Of a stretch of DNA of 64,000 nucleotides, positions 46,643 through 54,536 are shown piece by piece. The notes under the pieces are model-generated. The model was not told where the DNA came from. It worked only from the letters and a program-made list of their open reading frames with translations, and did no database searches. The position numbers and the translations under genes are program-made. The stretch comes from Fulvivirga maritima (GTDB taxonomy: Bacteria; Bacteroidota; Bacteroidia; Cytophagales; Cyclobacteriaceae), in the NCBI RefSeq assembly GCF_021389955.1, contig NZ_CP089980.1, forward strand, positions 6,133,001 through 6,197,000, in the 5' to 3' direction. Every line of letters starts with the position of its first letter. Within the stretch, counting starts at the first letter, position 1.

Positions 46643-48054
46643 GGGGCTTTTCTGATTTAGGTTTAGGCGGCCTGAAGTAGTGGTATGTCTTCTGATTTCT
46701 TTTTGCTCATCTTAACAGCATTGGCCATCATAACGGCAAAGAATACATGTATCATTTCTCGTTTTTCTCCCTTAACCTTGATTTTATTCAGGCCGTAAGC
46801 CGTTTTATGGGTACCAAAGCTTCCTTCCATCACGGTTGCTCTCTGGTTAGAGATGAGGCTTCTGAGTTTGCTTTCCTGAGGTTTGTTTACCTTGGGGCCT
46901 TTCTTTGGAAAGCAAGTGAACACTTTCCTTACTGTTAAATACTTTCTGTTGGCGTTAGTGGCATAAATACGATCCGCCCCCAGCTGATGAAGGGAGCCAA
47001 ATATCGATCTATGTTTTAAACTACTTATTTTTAGTCTGGTACTTTCATTGAATGCCCTGAACTCCATGGCATCAATAAAGCAGATGCCGTCAACCTGAAG
47101 CATGTGGGCTTTCATTCCAAACTCAACCCTTTTAGTTTCTTTGCCTCGTACGATAGGCCTGACATAAGGTCTGGGAAGCGATACTATCCTGTTTTTCAAT
47201 TCTTTAGCTGGATGATGCTGCAAGAATTGCTGTTGCTCAAGTACCTTCTTTATTGTTTTTAGGTATGATCGCTCTTGAAAGTGAAGCTGTATTTGTGGGT
47301 TTTCATTGAGTAAGTACTGCAGCTGTCCAAGCCCTTTGGACAGTAGATATATCAATGCCTTTTTACGCTTGCGTCCAGCTTTGTATGTCTTTTTTCGACT
47401 ACGATCGTAAGACATCTGCTTGCGTTTTTGATCTATATATTTGGAGCGAGGCCTCTTTACACCTAATATTTTACACCATCTGTAAAGCTGTTTTTCAAAC
47501 ACCCATTGACAACTTTCCCAGATTAGCTTAACGTCGGTAGGAAAACGAATATAACTTTCATAGCAAGTGGCATCCATTAAGAGAACATGCGTATTATTCA
47601 TATCTCTTTTCCAATGATGAATGAGTACTTCCTGAAGTTGTTGCCAATCAGTATTATCAGCCATATACGTCCTTATTCTACTTAAAATGGCCTTATCCTT
47701 AATTCTTTGGTTATCATCCAACAATTTATTGCAAAAAAGCTGAAGGCTCCAGTCAGTATTAAATCGTTCTATTAACTTCTCGTCACTCAGGTTTAAATAA
47801 GATTTTAGAAACATTAGACCAAACATGCCTTGGGCCGAAAACCAGCGGGGTGCGCCTGGGCCTCTATTTTCCTTTGGCAAACATTCTGAAAGTTGACTCC
47901 AAGGAATAGTATTATAAACCTTACCTAATTTGCTATTCTTGAATAAGTACCATTTTGGAGTTAAGTAATCTTGCGGTTGGAAAAGCTCTTGATCTCTCAT
48001 ATATTGCAGTGTTAATTGTGATTAGGCACTACAATTTAACAAATCAAAAACCCC
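46643..48054 (-). mobile_element. Insertion sequence with DDE transposase (boundaries approximate)
   Basis: Imperfect terminal inverted repeats can be aligned: ggggcttttctgattta at 46643 and, reading the other strand from 48054, ggggtttttgattt. No target-site duplication was found, so the exact ends are uncertain. The right end coincides with one arm of the terminator hairpin of the aromatic operon (48051-48084), which may be the insertion target. Confidence 0.5.
46663..48000 (-). CDS. DDE transposase, IS4/IS5 superfamily (family not assigned)
   Basis: 445 residues, full length without stops. N-terminal DUF772-like region (APRWFSAQGMFGLMFLKSYLNLSDE split around 50-75), catalytic-type Asp143 in LMDATCYES followed by YIRFPTDVKLIWE, a basic linker (RKKTYKAGRKRKKA), a second Asp in QLGADRIYATNANRKYL and a Glu in VMEGSFGTHK, then HVFFAVMMANAVKM. 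This is the DDE arrangement of IS1182/IS5-like elements. The start MRDQELFQPQDYL is near the IS right end. Confidence 0.8.
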   Translation of the reverse strand: MRDQELFQPQDYLTPKWYLFKNSKLGKVYNTIPWSQLSECLPKENRGPGAPRWFSAQGMFGLMFLKSYLNLSDEKLIERFNTDWSLQLFCNKLLDDNQRIKDKAILSRIRTYMADNTDWQQLQEVLIHHWKRDMNNTHVLLMDATCYESYIRFPTDVKLIWESCQWVFEKQLYRWCKILGVKRPRSKYIDQKRKQMSYDRSRKKTYKAGRKRKKALIYLLSKGLGQLQYLLNENPQIQLHFQERSYLKTIKKVLEQQQFLQHHPAKELKNRIVSLPRPYVRPIVRGKETKRVEFGMKAHMLQVDGICFIDAMEFRAFNESTRLKISSLKHRSIFGSLHQLGADRIYATNANRKYLTVRKVFTCFPKKGPKVNKPQESKLRSLISNQRATVMEGSFGTHKTAYGLNKIKVKGEKREMIHVFFAVMMANAVKMSKKKSEDIPLLQAA

Positions 48055-48084
48055 GAAAAAAGCTTTATATAGCTAATTTCGGGG
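48051..48084. terminator. Terminator hairpin downstream of the tyrA operon
   Basis: Stem ccccgaaaaaagct / agctaatttcgggg with two internal mismatches and loop ttatat. On the minus strand it is followed by a T5 run, 67 bp past the tyrA stop, so it should end the aromatic operon. It also has a T4 run on the plus strand. Confidence 0.75.
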
Positions 48085-48150
48085 TTTTATTTTATGCTTT
48101 AATACTGATAAGTAACTGTATTTCAGTGTTTTTTATTTAAAAGGGAGGCC

Positions 48151-49002
48151 CTACTTAATACCATCAATAATAGGTCTGATTTTATTCGCCTCTTTCATAA
48201 ATGATTCCATGGCCTCTGCATCCTTTGCATCCAACACATGCTTAAATTGTTGTAATTGAGCAATATAAGTATCTAACGCACCAGATAAATTCTTCTGATT
48301 TTGCCTGAAAATAGGAGACCACATAGCCGGTGAACTTTTAGCCAATCGTACTGTAGAAGCAAAACCGGAACCTGCCATAGCAAAAATGTGCTTTTCATCC
48401 TTCTCCTTAGCTAACACCGTGGTGCTCAAGGCAAAAGAAGATATATGACTCAAATGACTCACGTATGCTATATGCAAATCATGGTCTTTGGGAGTCATAT
48501 TCACCACTCTCATAGCCAGATTTTTACATATCTCCTGAAATAGATTGAGCTGCTCATCACCACTCTTCTCTTCTTCACAAAGAATCATAATTTTATCTTC
48601 AAAAAGGGTAGAAAAGGCGGCCTCCGGCCCTGAATACTCAGTACCTGCCATAGGGTGAGCTGCCACAAAGCAATGGCGCTTAGGGTGGTCCTCCACAGCT
48701 GTACACACTGCTCCTTTGGTAGAGCCAAAATCAATCACTAATTGACCATCATCAACCAGATCCATCACCTGAGGTAAAAGCGAGGTGAGCGCATCTACAG
48801 GAATGGCTAAAATCACCACATCTGACTGCTTGACTGCCTCCTCCAGGCTAGCTTCTCCATCAATAATACCAAGCTGTAAAGCCTTTTGTATATTATCAGA
48901 ATTCTTATCTACGCCAATAACTTCTACATGAAGTCTTCTACGCTTTACTGCCAAGGCGAATGAGCCACCGATGAGGCCTACACCTACTAAAGCTATTTTC
49001 AT
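48151..49002 (-). CDS. tyrA: Prephenate dehydrogenase TyrA
   Basis: NAD(P)-dependent oxidative decarboxylation of prephenate to 4-hydroxyphenylpyruvate. 283 residues with the Rossmann motif GVGLIGGSFALA at the N-terminus, DFGSTKGAV and HPMAGTEYSGPEAA including the catalytic His, then the helical domain with HLSHISSFAL. No ACT domain or chorismate mutase is fused. It is the last gene of the phhA-aminotransferase-tyrA operon, 4 bp after the aminotransferase. Confidence 0.95.
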   Translation of the reverse strand: MKIALVGVGLIGGSFALAVKRRRLHVEVIGVDKNSDNIQKALQLGIIDGEASLEEAVKQSDVVILAIPVDALTSLLPQVMDLVDDGQLVIDFGSTKGAVCTAVEDHPKRHCFVAAHPMAGTEYSGPEAAFSTLFEDKIMILCEEEKSGDEQLNLFQEICKNLAMRVVNMTPKDHDLHIAYVSHLSHISSFALSTTVLAKEKDEKHIFAMAGSGFASTVRLAKSSPAMWSPIFRQNQKNLSGALDTYIAQLQQFKHVLDAKDAEAMESFMKEANKIRPIIDGIK

Positions 49003-49006
49003 ATTG

Positions 49007-50158
49007 TTAAAGTCTTTTTAATGCCTTTTCATACACCTCCACATCACTACACAATGATATGCGCACATACTTTTTACCTTTATCGCCAAAGATGAATCCC
49101 GGTGTAATAAAAACATGATTTTCATGTAAAAGTCGCTCCACTAAATCTTCAGCACTATTCACCTCATCTGGTATCTGTGCCCACACAAACATTCCTTGCT
49201 GATCTGCACTATAAGTACAACCCAATTTATCCATTATAGCCTGGGCTTTTACTCTTCTTTGAGCATATACTTCATTGATACTGTCAAACCATTCATCTCC
49301 CAGCTTCAATGCCTCCACAGCGGCCAGCATCATAGGCTTAAACATGCCTGAGTCTACATTACTTTTTATCTTAAGTATGGCCTGAATATACTCTTGAGCA
49401 CCTGCCACCCAGCCGATACGCCAGCCTGCCATATTAAAAGATTTACTCATAGAGTTAAGCTCCAAAGCTACTTCTTTAGCTCCCGGCACCGAAAATATGC
49501 TCAACGGTTTACCGGAAGGCAAAATCATACTATAAGGATTATCATGACAAAGCAACACTTGCTTTTCTCTGGCTAACTGCACAAACCTGGTCAAGGTATC
49601 TACATCTGCCGGCTGCCCAGTAGGCATATGCGGGTAATTGAGCCATAAAAGCTTGATCTTACTATAATCTAACTGCTCAAGAAACTGCCAATCAGGTTGC
49701 CATCCATTATCTTGAAGAAGAGGAAAACGAATGACTTCCGCTCCACACATTTCCGCCACAGCTCCATATGCCGGATAGCAAAGCTCAGGCACTAAAACCT
49801 GATCACCAGGATTTAGAAAGGTTAAGGAAATGTGTGTGATGCCTTCTTTTGAGCCTATCAGTGGCAGAATCTCTGTGGTAGCATCTAAATTTACTTCAAA
49901 TACCCTATCTATCCACTGACTCATGGCTTCCCTAAGTTCTGGCAGCCCGGTATAAGACTGATAGCCGTGATTAACCGGTTTAAATATTTCTTCAGAAGCC
50001 TTGTTTAGGACAGCTTCTGCAGGAGGGAGATCAGGACTACCAATGGCAAGGTTTAAAACATCTTTACCCTCAGACTGCATTTTCCTCACTTCGGCCAGCT
50101 TCTTAGAGAAATAATACTCCTTTACCTGTCCTAGCCGATCAGCTGTTGAAATTATCAT
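49007..50158 (-). CDS. PLP-dependent aminotransferase of the aromatic operon
   Basis: Class I/II aminotransferase of 383 residues. NLAIGSPDLPPAEAVL and YQSYTGLPELR at the start, NYPHMPTGQPA, CHDNPYSMI, and the Schiff-base lysine in LNSMSKSFNMAGWRIGW. Its place between phhA and tyrA suggests that it transaminates 4-hydroxyphenylpyruvate or phenylpyruvate to Tyr or Phe; that substrate is inferred from context. Homologues annotated as LL-diaminopimelate or aspartate aminotransferase exist, so the substrate is not certain. Confidence 0.85.
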   Translation of the reverse strand: MIISTADRLGQVKEYYFSKKLAEVRKMQSEGKDVLNLAIGSPDLPPAEAVLNKASEEIFKPVNHGYQSYTGLPELREAMSQWIDRVFEVNLDATTEILPLIGSKEGITHISLTFLNPGDQVLVPELCYPAYGAVAEMCGAEVIRFPLLQDNGWQPDWQFLEQLDYSKIKLLWLNYPHMPTGQPADVDTLTRFVQLAREKQVLLCHDNPYSMILPSGKPLSIFSVPGAKEVALELNSMSKSFNMAGWRIGWVAGAQEYIQAILKIKSNVDSGMFKPMMLAAVEALKLGDEWFDSINEVYAQRRVKAQAIMDKLGCTYSADQQGMFVWAQIPDEVNSAEDLVERLLHENHVFITPGFIFGDKGKKYVRISLCSDVEVYEKALKRL

Positions 50159-50163
50159 ATCAC

Positions 50164-50943
50164 TTATCCTACTTTACTTTGCAATTTTTCATTTAAGCGT
50201 GTTTTCACCTCTTCTATTGAGTGAAAAAGCTGCTCATAAGACTCAATGATAAAGTATTTTTCCTGAAAAGCATCTTTTCTAAAAGGAGTATCTAAAATTT
50301 GCTCTACGTCATAAGCAAAATGCTCAGGCTCATCGCTTAAAGAAAAATGAGTTTCTCCCACAGAACTAAGAATGCCAGCCCCGTAAATTCTAAGCCCTGA
50401 TTCTTCTCTGATAAGGCCAAACTCAACGGTAAACCAGTAAATTCTTGACAGTAACTCAATGGCTTCAGGATCATTAGCATGAGCGGCTCCTATTTCGCTC
50501 AGCGCTTGCAGGTAATCAACAAAAGCCTGATTAGTAAGCAATGGCACGTGCGCAAATACATCATGAAACATATCTGGTTCTTCCAGGTAATCCAGCTCCT
50601 CCATCTTTCTAAGCCAGGTAGTAGCAGGAAATTTCTTATTAGACATTAATTCAAAAAACAATTTATCGTCTACAATGCCTTCTACAGCCACTAATTCCCA
50701 GCCTGTAGCTTCACGAAGAATAGCATTAGTCTCATCAAACGCTGGTATGCTTTCATTAGTAAACTTCACCACATCAAGCCCTTTCATAAACTCTACCGTA
50801 GCAGCACCGGGCATGTTTACAATCTGACGATCATAAAGGATATTCCATACTTTTTGGTCTTCGGCAGTATACTGATCATAAACCTGCTTCATGTCTTTTA
50901 AAGTAGGGATCACTCTTTTCTCAGATTTTGTAATTGGTTCCAT
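50164..50943 (-). CDS. phhA: Phenylalanine 4-monooxygenase PhhA
   Basis: Iron- and pterin-dependent hydroxylase turning Phe into Tyr, 259 residues, the bacterial size without a regulatory domain. Iron ligands are in EEPDMFHDVFAHVP (two His) and the Glu in YWFTVEFGLI. Its N-terminus MEPITKSEKRVIPTLKDMK is repeated almost exactly in a decayed copy at 52298-52459. It heads an operon with an aminotransferase and tyrA, under a leader with seven Tyr codons, so both routes to Tyr are controlled together. This argues for a biosynthetic rather than catabolic role. Confidence 0.95.
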   Translation of the reverse strand: MEPITKSEKRVIPTLKDMKQVYDQYTAEDQKVWNILYDRQIVNMPGAATVEFMKGLDVVKFTNESIPAFDETNAILREATGWELVAVEGIVDDKLFFELMSNKKFPATTWLRKMEELDYLEEPDMFHDVFAHVPLLTNQAFVDYLQALSEIGAAHANDPEAIELLSRIYWFTVEFGLIREESGLRIYGAGILSSVGETHFSLSDEPEHFAYDVEQILDTPFRKDAFQEKYFIIESYEQLFHSIEEVKTRLNEKLQSKVG

Positions 50944-50965
50944 TGTTTTTAAAATTAGTTTAAAA

Positions 50966-50998
50966 TAAAAAAGCCTGGCTCTCTTTCGGAACCAGGCT
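50966..50998 (-). terminator. Tyr attenuator terminator before phhA
   Basis: On the minus strand, stem agcctgg / ccaggct with loop containing ttccgaa, followed by T6. The loop can pair with ttcggaa (minus strand, 51050-51056) that also forms the second half of the upstream pause hairpin, giving an antiterminator. Confidence 0.9.
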
Positions 50999-51029
50999 GG
51001 GTATATTCAGTTATTTTCTTTCTAGTCTG

Positions 51030-51110
51030 TCATGAACATACAACTCCAATTCCGAATGATGTGATTCGGTAATAGTAGTAGTAATAATATTTGCTGCTCA
51101 TGTTTGTCAT
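51030..51110 (-). CDS. Tyr attenuator leader peptide (seven consecutive Tyr codons)
   Basis: 26 codons from ATG at 51110 to TGA at 51030. After MTNMSSK comes a run of seven Tyr codons (TAT/TAC), then RITSFGIGVVCS. The hairpin ccgaat-N6-attcgg at 51052-51069 directly follows the Tyr run, and its distal arm can instead pair with the terminator loop at 50985-50991. Stalling at Tyr codons would free that arm and allow transcription into phhA, the aminotransferase and tyrA. A near copy lies at 52544-52627. Confidence 0.93.
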   Translation of the reverse strand: MTNMSSKYYYYYYYRITSFGIGVVCS

Positions 51111-51117
51111 ACGAAGA

Positions 51118-51125
51118 CAAATCTA
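51118..51125 (-). promoter_or_regulatory. -7 box (TAGATTTG) of the Tyr leader
   Basis: Perfect TAnnTTTG match on the minus strand, ending 7 bases before the leader ATG, so the transcript would have only a few untranslated bases. The best upstream TTG is at 23 rather than 19-20 bases. Confidence 0.55.
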
Positions 51126-51167
51126 AAATTTATTCTCAATAAATAAAACAAGAAAATCACTTTTTAA

Positions 51168-52178
51168 TTAAAGGCTCTCTCGTAATTCAAAAACCTTACG
51201 AATTTTCTCTATCAATTTTTCTGATTGCACAAAGTCAAGCGTCTGCTGCCCATCAGACCAGGCTTCATCTGGCTTTTCATGTGATTCAAATATGATTCCA
51301 TCGGCACCAGCCATTACGCAGGCCAGCGCCACCGGCTCTACATGATTTCTAAGGCCTATGCCATGAGAAGGGTCAGCTATTACAGGCAAGTGCGATTTCT
51401 CCTTTAAAATAGATATAGCGTTTATATCCATCGTATTTCTGCTGGCACGTTCATAGGTACGTATTCCTCTTTCGCAAAGCATGAGGTTTTCATTACCGGC
51501 AGAAAAAACATATTCGGCAGAACCTAAAAGTTCATCAATAGTACCAGAAATGCCTCTTTTGATCAATACCGGTTTATCTACCTTGCCCAGCTCATCTAAT
51601 AAATTAAAGTTTTGAGCGTTTCTGGCTCCTACCTGATATACATCAACATAATCATACATTTCTTCTATCTGGGACACCTGCATCACTTCAGTAATAATCT
51701 TTATGCCCGCTTCTCTAGCCAGTTTATACCAGATTTTAAGACCTTCAAGCCCTAAGCCTCTAAATGAGTAAGGAGAACTTCTGGGTTTAAAAACACCACC
51801 ACGCATGATCTTCACATTATTAGCTTTGAGGTGCGCAATAGTCTTTTCTATTTGCGCTTCACCTTCTATGGAGCACGGACCAGCCATGATAGCCATATTT
51901 CCCTCTCCTATGGTTACTCCATCACCAAGGTCTATAGTGGTAGGCTTTACTTTCCACTTGCGTGAAACCAACTTATTATCATCAGTAATAATATGGATAT
52001 CTTCTATCCCTGGCATCTGACCTACTTCGCGTATATCAAAATCGCCTTTTCCTACTCCTACTATGTAATCACCCAACTGTGTTTTTACTTCAGTGGTTTT
52101 ATATTTTAGTGAGTTCACTTTATCAATGATACCCTTCTTTTTATCTAACGACAGGTCTTTTTCTAACTGGACAATCAT
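51168..52178 (-). CDS. aroF: DAHP synthase (3-deoxy-7-phosphoheptulonate synthase), copy 2, Tyr/Phe-wired
   Basis: First step of the shikimate pathway: PEP plus erythrose 4-phosphate to DAHP. 336 residues of the type I-beta class, with an N-terminal ferredoxin-like/ACT-like domain (1-70) and the catalytic barrel: MAGPCSIEG, RGGVFKPRSSPYSFRG, QVGARNAQNF, LIKRGISGT and DPSHGIGLRNHVEP. No chorismate mutase domain is fused. It differs from the copy at 52685 at about 30 positions by eye (near 91% identity). Its upstream region holds a decayed phhA piece, a terminator and a Tyr/Phe leader. Confidence 0.95.
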   Translation of the reverse strand: MIVQLEKDLSLDKKKGIIDKVNSLKYKTTEVKTQLGDYIVGVGKGDFDIREVGQMPGIEDIHIITDDNKLVSRKWKVKPTTIDLGDGVTIGEGNMAIMAGPCSIEGEAQIEKTIAHLKANNVKIMRGGVFKPRSSPYSFRGLGLEGLKIWYKLAREAGIKIITEVMQVSQIEEMYDYVDVYQVGARNAQNFNLLDELGKVDKPVLIKRGISGTIDELLGSAEYVFSAGNENLMLCERGIRTYERASRNTMDINAISILKEKSHLPVIADPSHGIGLRNHVEPVALACVMAGADGIIFESHEKPDEAWSDGQQTLDFVQSEKLIEKIRKVFELRESL

Positions 52179-52297
52179 AACTTACTTTTTTAAAATCTTT
52201 TACTAATTGAATAATGTTTTAATCCTCTACTAATGAGCCTCTTATGCGGGTTACACAACCCTTTTTACTTGCATAAGAATGCTCCTAAGCATTATGA

Positions 52298-52459
52298 TTA
52301 GCCACTAAAACCTACCGTAACACCTGAGAAGTTTACTACTCTGCAGTAATAAAAGAAAAACCATACTTGTTGACTTAGGTTGGTAAATCGATCATAAACC
52401 TGCTTCATGTCTTTTAAAGTAGGGATCACTCTTTTCTCAGATTTCGTAATTGGTTTCAT
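52298..52459 (-). pseudogene. phhA remnant (5' fragment, about 53 codons)
   Basis: Begins MKPITKSEKRVIPTLKDMK at 52459, matching phhA in 18 of its first 19 residues, then decays but stays alignable (QQVWFFFYYCRVVNFSG against QKVWNILYDRQIVNMPG), and ends at a stop. The other 200 codons are absent, replaced by about 120 bp before aroF copy 2. It is the 3' edge of a tandem duplication of aroF-leader-phhA'. Confidence 0.88.
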
Positions 52460-52481
52460 TGTTTTAAAAATTATATAAAAT

Positions 52482-52513
52482 AAAAAAGCCTGGCTCTCTT
52501 TCGGAACCAGGCT
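52482..52513 (-). terminator. Tyr/Phe attenuator terminator
   Basis: Minus-strand stem agcctgg / ccaggct with the same ttccgaa loop as the phhA-proximal copy, followed by T6. It lies upstream of the phhA remnant and aroF copy 2. Confidence 0.88.
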
Positions 52514-52543
52514 TGGTATATTCAATTATTTCTTTCTAGTTGG

Positions 52544-52627
52544 TCATGAACATACAACTCCTATTCCGAATGCTTTGATTCGGTAAAAAAAGAAGAAGTA
52601 ATAATATTTGTTGTTCATGTTTGTCAT
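52544..52627 (-). CDS. Tyr/Phe attenuator leader peptide (YYYFFFFY)
   Basis: 27 codons from ATG at 52627 to TGA at 52544. The control run is Tyr3-Phe4-Tyr instead of Tyr7, flanked by MTNMNNK and RIKAFGIGVVCS, so it is a duplicate of the leader at 51030-51110 with changed codons. The pause hairpin ccgaat-N6-attcgg is kept at 52566-52583. It should sense Phe and Tyr supply and control aroF copy 2 through the decayed phhA piece. Confidence 0.92.
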   Translation of the reverse strand: MTNMNNKYYYFFFFYRIKAFGIGVVCS

Positions 52628-52634
52628 GTGAAGG

Positions 52635-52642
52635 CAAATGTA
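52635..52642 (-). promoter_or_regulatory. -7 box (TACATTTG) of the Tyr/Phe leader
   Basis: Perfect TAnnTTTG on the minus strand, 7 bases before the leader ATG. As in the Tyr copy the nearest TTG is 23 bases upstream. Confidence 0.55.
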
Positions 52643-52684
52643 AAATTTATTCTTAAATAAAAAAGCAAGAAACTAACTTTTTAA

Positions 52685-53695
52685 TTAAAAGCTCTCTCTC
52701 AGTTCAAAAACCTTACGGATTTTATCAATCAATTTCTCTGATTGCCTGAAGTTGAGCGTTTGCTGACCATCAGACCAGGCTTCATCTGGTAGCTCATGAG
52801 CTTCATAGATAATGCCATCGGCCCCAGCCATTACACAAGCCAACGCTACAGGCTCTACATGATCTCTCAGGCCTATACCATGAGAAGGATCTGCAATCAC
52901 AGGTAAATGAGACTTCTCTTTCAATATGGCTATGGCATTGATATCCATAGTATTTCTGCTGGCGCGTTCATAAGTACGAATACCTCTCTCACAAAGCATG
53001 AGATTTTCATTACCGGCAGAAAAAACATATTCGGCAGAACCTAAAAGCTCATCTATAGTACCTGAAATACCCCTTTTGATTAACACAGGCTTATCCACTT
53101 TGCCCAACTCATCTAAAAGGTTAAAGTTTTGCGTATTTCTGGCTCCTACCTGATAGATATCTACATAATCATACATTTCTTCTATCTGAGACACTTGCAT
53201 GACCTCTGTAATGATTTTGATGCCAGCTTCTCTGGCCAGCTTATACCATGTTTTTAAGCCTTCTATCCCCAATCCCCTGAAAGAATATGGAGAACTTCTG
53301 GGTTTATACACCCCTCCACGCATAATTTTAATATTATTGGCCTTTAGGTGAGCAATCGTCTTTTCTATCTGCTCCTCACCTTCTATAGAACATGGACCAG
53401 CCATAATAGCCATTCCGCCTTCTTCTATTTTTACGTCATCACCCAGGTCTATGGTAGTGGGTTTTACTTTCCACTTACGTGAAACCAATTTATTATCATC
53501 AGAGACTATGTGAATATCTTCTATACCAGGCATTTGGCCTACTTCACGAATATCAAAATCGCTTTTTCCTATACCTATGATATACTCTCCCTTCTGAGTT
53601 TTCACTTCCGTGGTTTTGTATTTCAGCGAGTTCACCTTTTCAATGATACCCTTCTTTTTATCTGATGACAGGTCTTTTTCTAACTGGATAATCAT
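52685..53695 (-). CDS. aroF: DAHP synthase, copy 1, last gene of the trp operon
   Basis: 336-residue type I-beta DAHP synthase, paralogue of 51168-52178, with all catalytic motifs (MAGPCSIEG, RGGVYKPRSSPYSFRG, QVGARNTQNF, DPSHGIGLRDHVEP). It starts 3 bp after trpA, so it belongs to the Trp-attenuated operon. Differences from copy 2 concentrate in the N-terminal domain and at DDVKIEEGG and EAHELPDE. Different feedback sensitivity is possible but cannot be told from sequence. Confidence 0.95.
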   Translation of the reverse strand: MIIQLEKDLSSDKKKGIIEKVNSLKYKTTEVKTQKGEYIIGIGKSDFDIREVGQMPGIEDIHIVSDDNKLVSRKWKVKPTTIDLGDDVKIEEGGMAIMAGPCSIEGEEQIEKTIAHLKANNIKIMRGGVYKPRSSPYSFRGLGIEGLKTWYKLAREAGIKIITEVMQVSQIEEMYDYVDIYQVGARNTQNFNLLDELGKVDKPVLIKRGISGTIDELLGSAEYVFSAGNENLMLCERGIRTYERASRNTMDINAIAILKEKSHLPVIADPSHGIGLRDHVEPVALACVMAGADGIIYEAHELPDEAWSDGQQTLNFRQSEKLIDKIRKVFELRESF

Positions 53696-53698
53696 AAC

Positions 53699-54484
53699 TT
53701 AACCTTTAATATCCTTTACAAATTGATTAATAATTTCCTTTTCTATTCCTGAGCTATCTATACAATTAATAAAGGCACTGCCTATAATAGCACCACTACT
53801 ATAAGTGCAAGCCTGCTCATATGTATCATTATTTGAAATACCAAAACCTATTAAAGTAGGATTTTTCAAATCCATCTTTTTTATTCTTTCAAAGTAACTA
53901 ATCTGCTCTTCAGAAAAAGAACCTCTGGCTCCTGTAGTACTGGCCGAAGACACCATATAGATAAATCCATCAGTATTTTGATCAATTTCTCGCACTCTGT
54001 TTTCTGAGGTTTGAGGCGTAATCAAGAATACATTTTTAATACCATGGTCATCAAACTTATCTTTATACAAAGCCAGGTACTCTGCCATAGGCAGGTCTGG
54101 CAAAATGAGTCCATCTACTCCTACTTCTTCGCACTTTTCACAAAACGCATCAATACCAAACTGGAGTACGGGATTGATATAGCCCATAAGAATAATAGGA
54201 ATAGAAACGCTCTGTCTAACCTCTTTCAGCTGTTCAAAAAGCAACTGAATAGACATTCCATTTTCTAAAGCCTTTTTATTACTTTCCTGAATAGTAGGGC
54301 CATCAGCCACAGGATCTGAGAAAGGCATACCTATCTCAATAATATCAGCTCCTGCCACTTCCAGATTTTGGGCAATGGCCAGTGTATTATTAAGTTCGGG
54401 AAAACCTGCCGTATAATAAACCGAAAGGACGTTTTTCTTATTCTGAAAAACCTCATTTATTCTATTTGTAGTCATTGTTTCCAT
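53699..54484 (-). CDS. trpA: Tryptophan synthase alpha subunit TrpA
   Basis: Cleaves indole-3-glycerol phosphate to indole and glyceraldehyde 3-phosphate. 261-residue TIM barrel with the catalytic Glu in DIIEIGMPFSDPVADGPTIQ and Asp in DGLILPDLPMAEY, plus VSSASTTGARG and GFGISN. It follows trpB after 52 bp and precedes DAHP synthase by 3 bp. An upstream pair of codons (METM) gives a slightly later start as an alternative. Confidence 0.97.
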   Translation of the reverse strand: METMTTNRINEVFQNKKNVLSVYYTAGFPELNNTLAIAQNLEVAGADIIEIGMPFSDPVADGPTIQESNKKALENGMSIQLLFEQLKEVRQSVSIPIILMGYINPVLQFGIDAFCEKCEEVGVDGLILPDLPMAEYLALYKDKFDDHGIKNVFLITPQTSENRVREIDQNTDGFIYMVSSASTTGARGSFSEEQISYFERIKKMDLKNPTLIGFGISNNDTYEQACTYSSGAIIGSAFINCIDSSGIEKEIINQFVKDIKG

Positions 54485-54536
54485 TTAAAATTATCTGTTA
54501 GGGTAAAGGTTTAGTGTTAATAGCTTCTTCATTACA

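Noticed and set aside
46747-46938. 63-codon plus-strand ORF inside the second transposase
   Set aside because: Antisense to the conserved C-terminal DDE region; no independent support.
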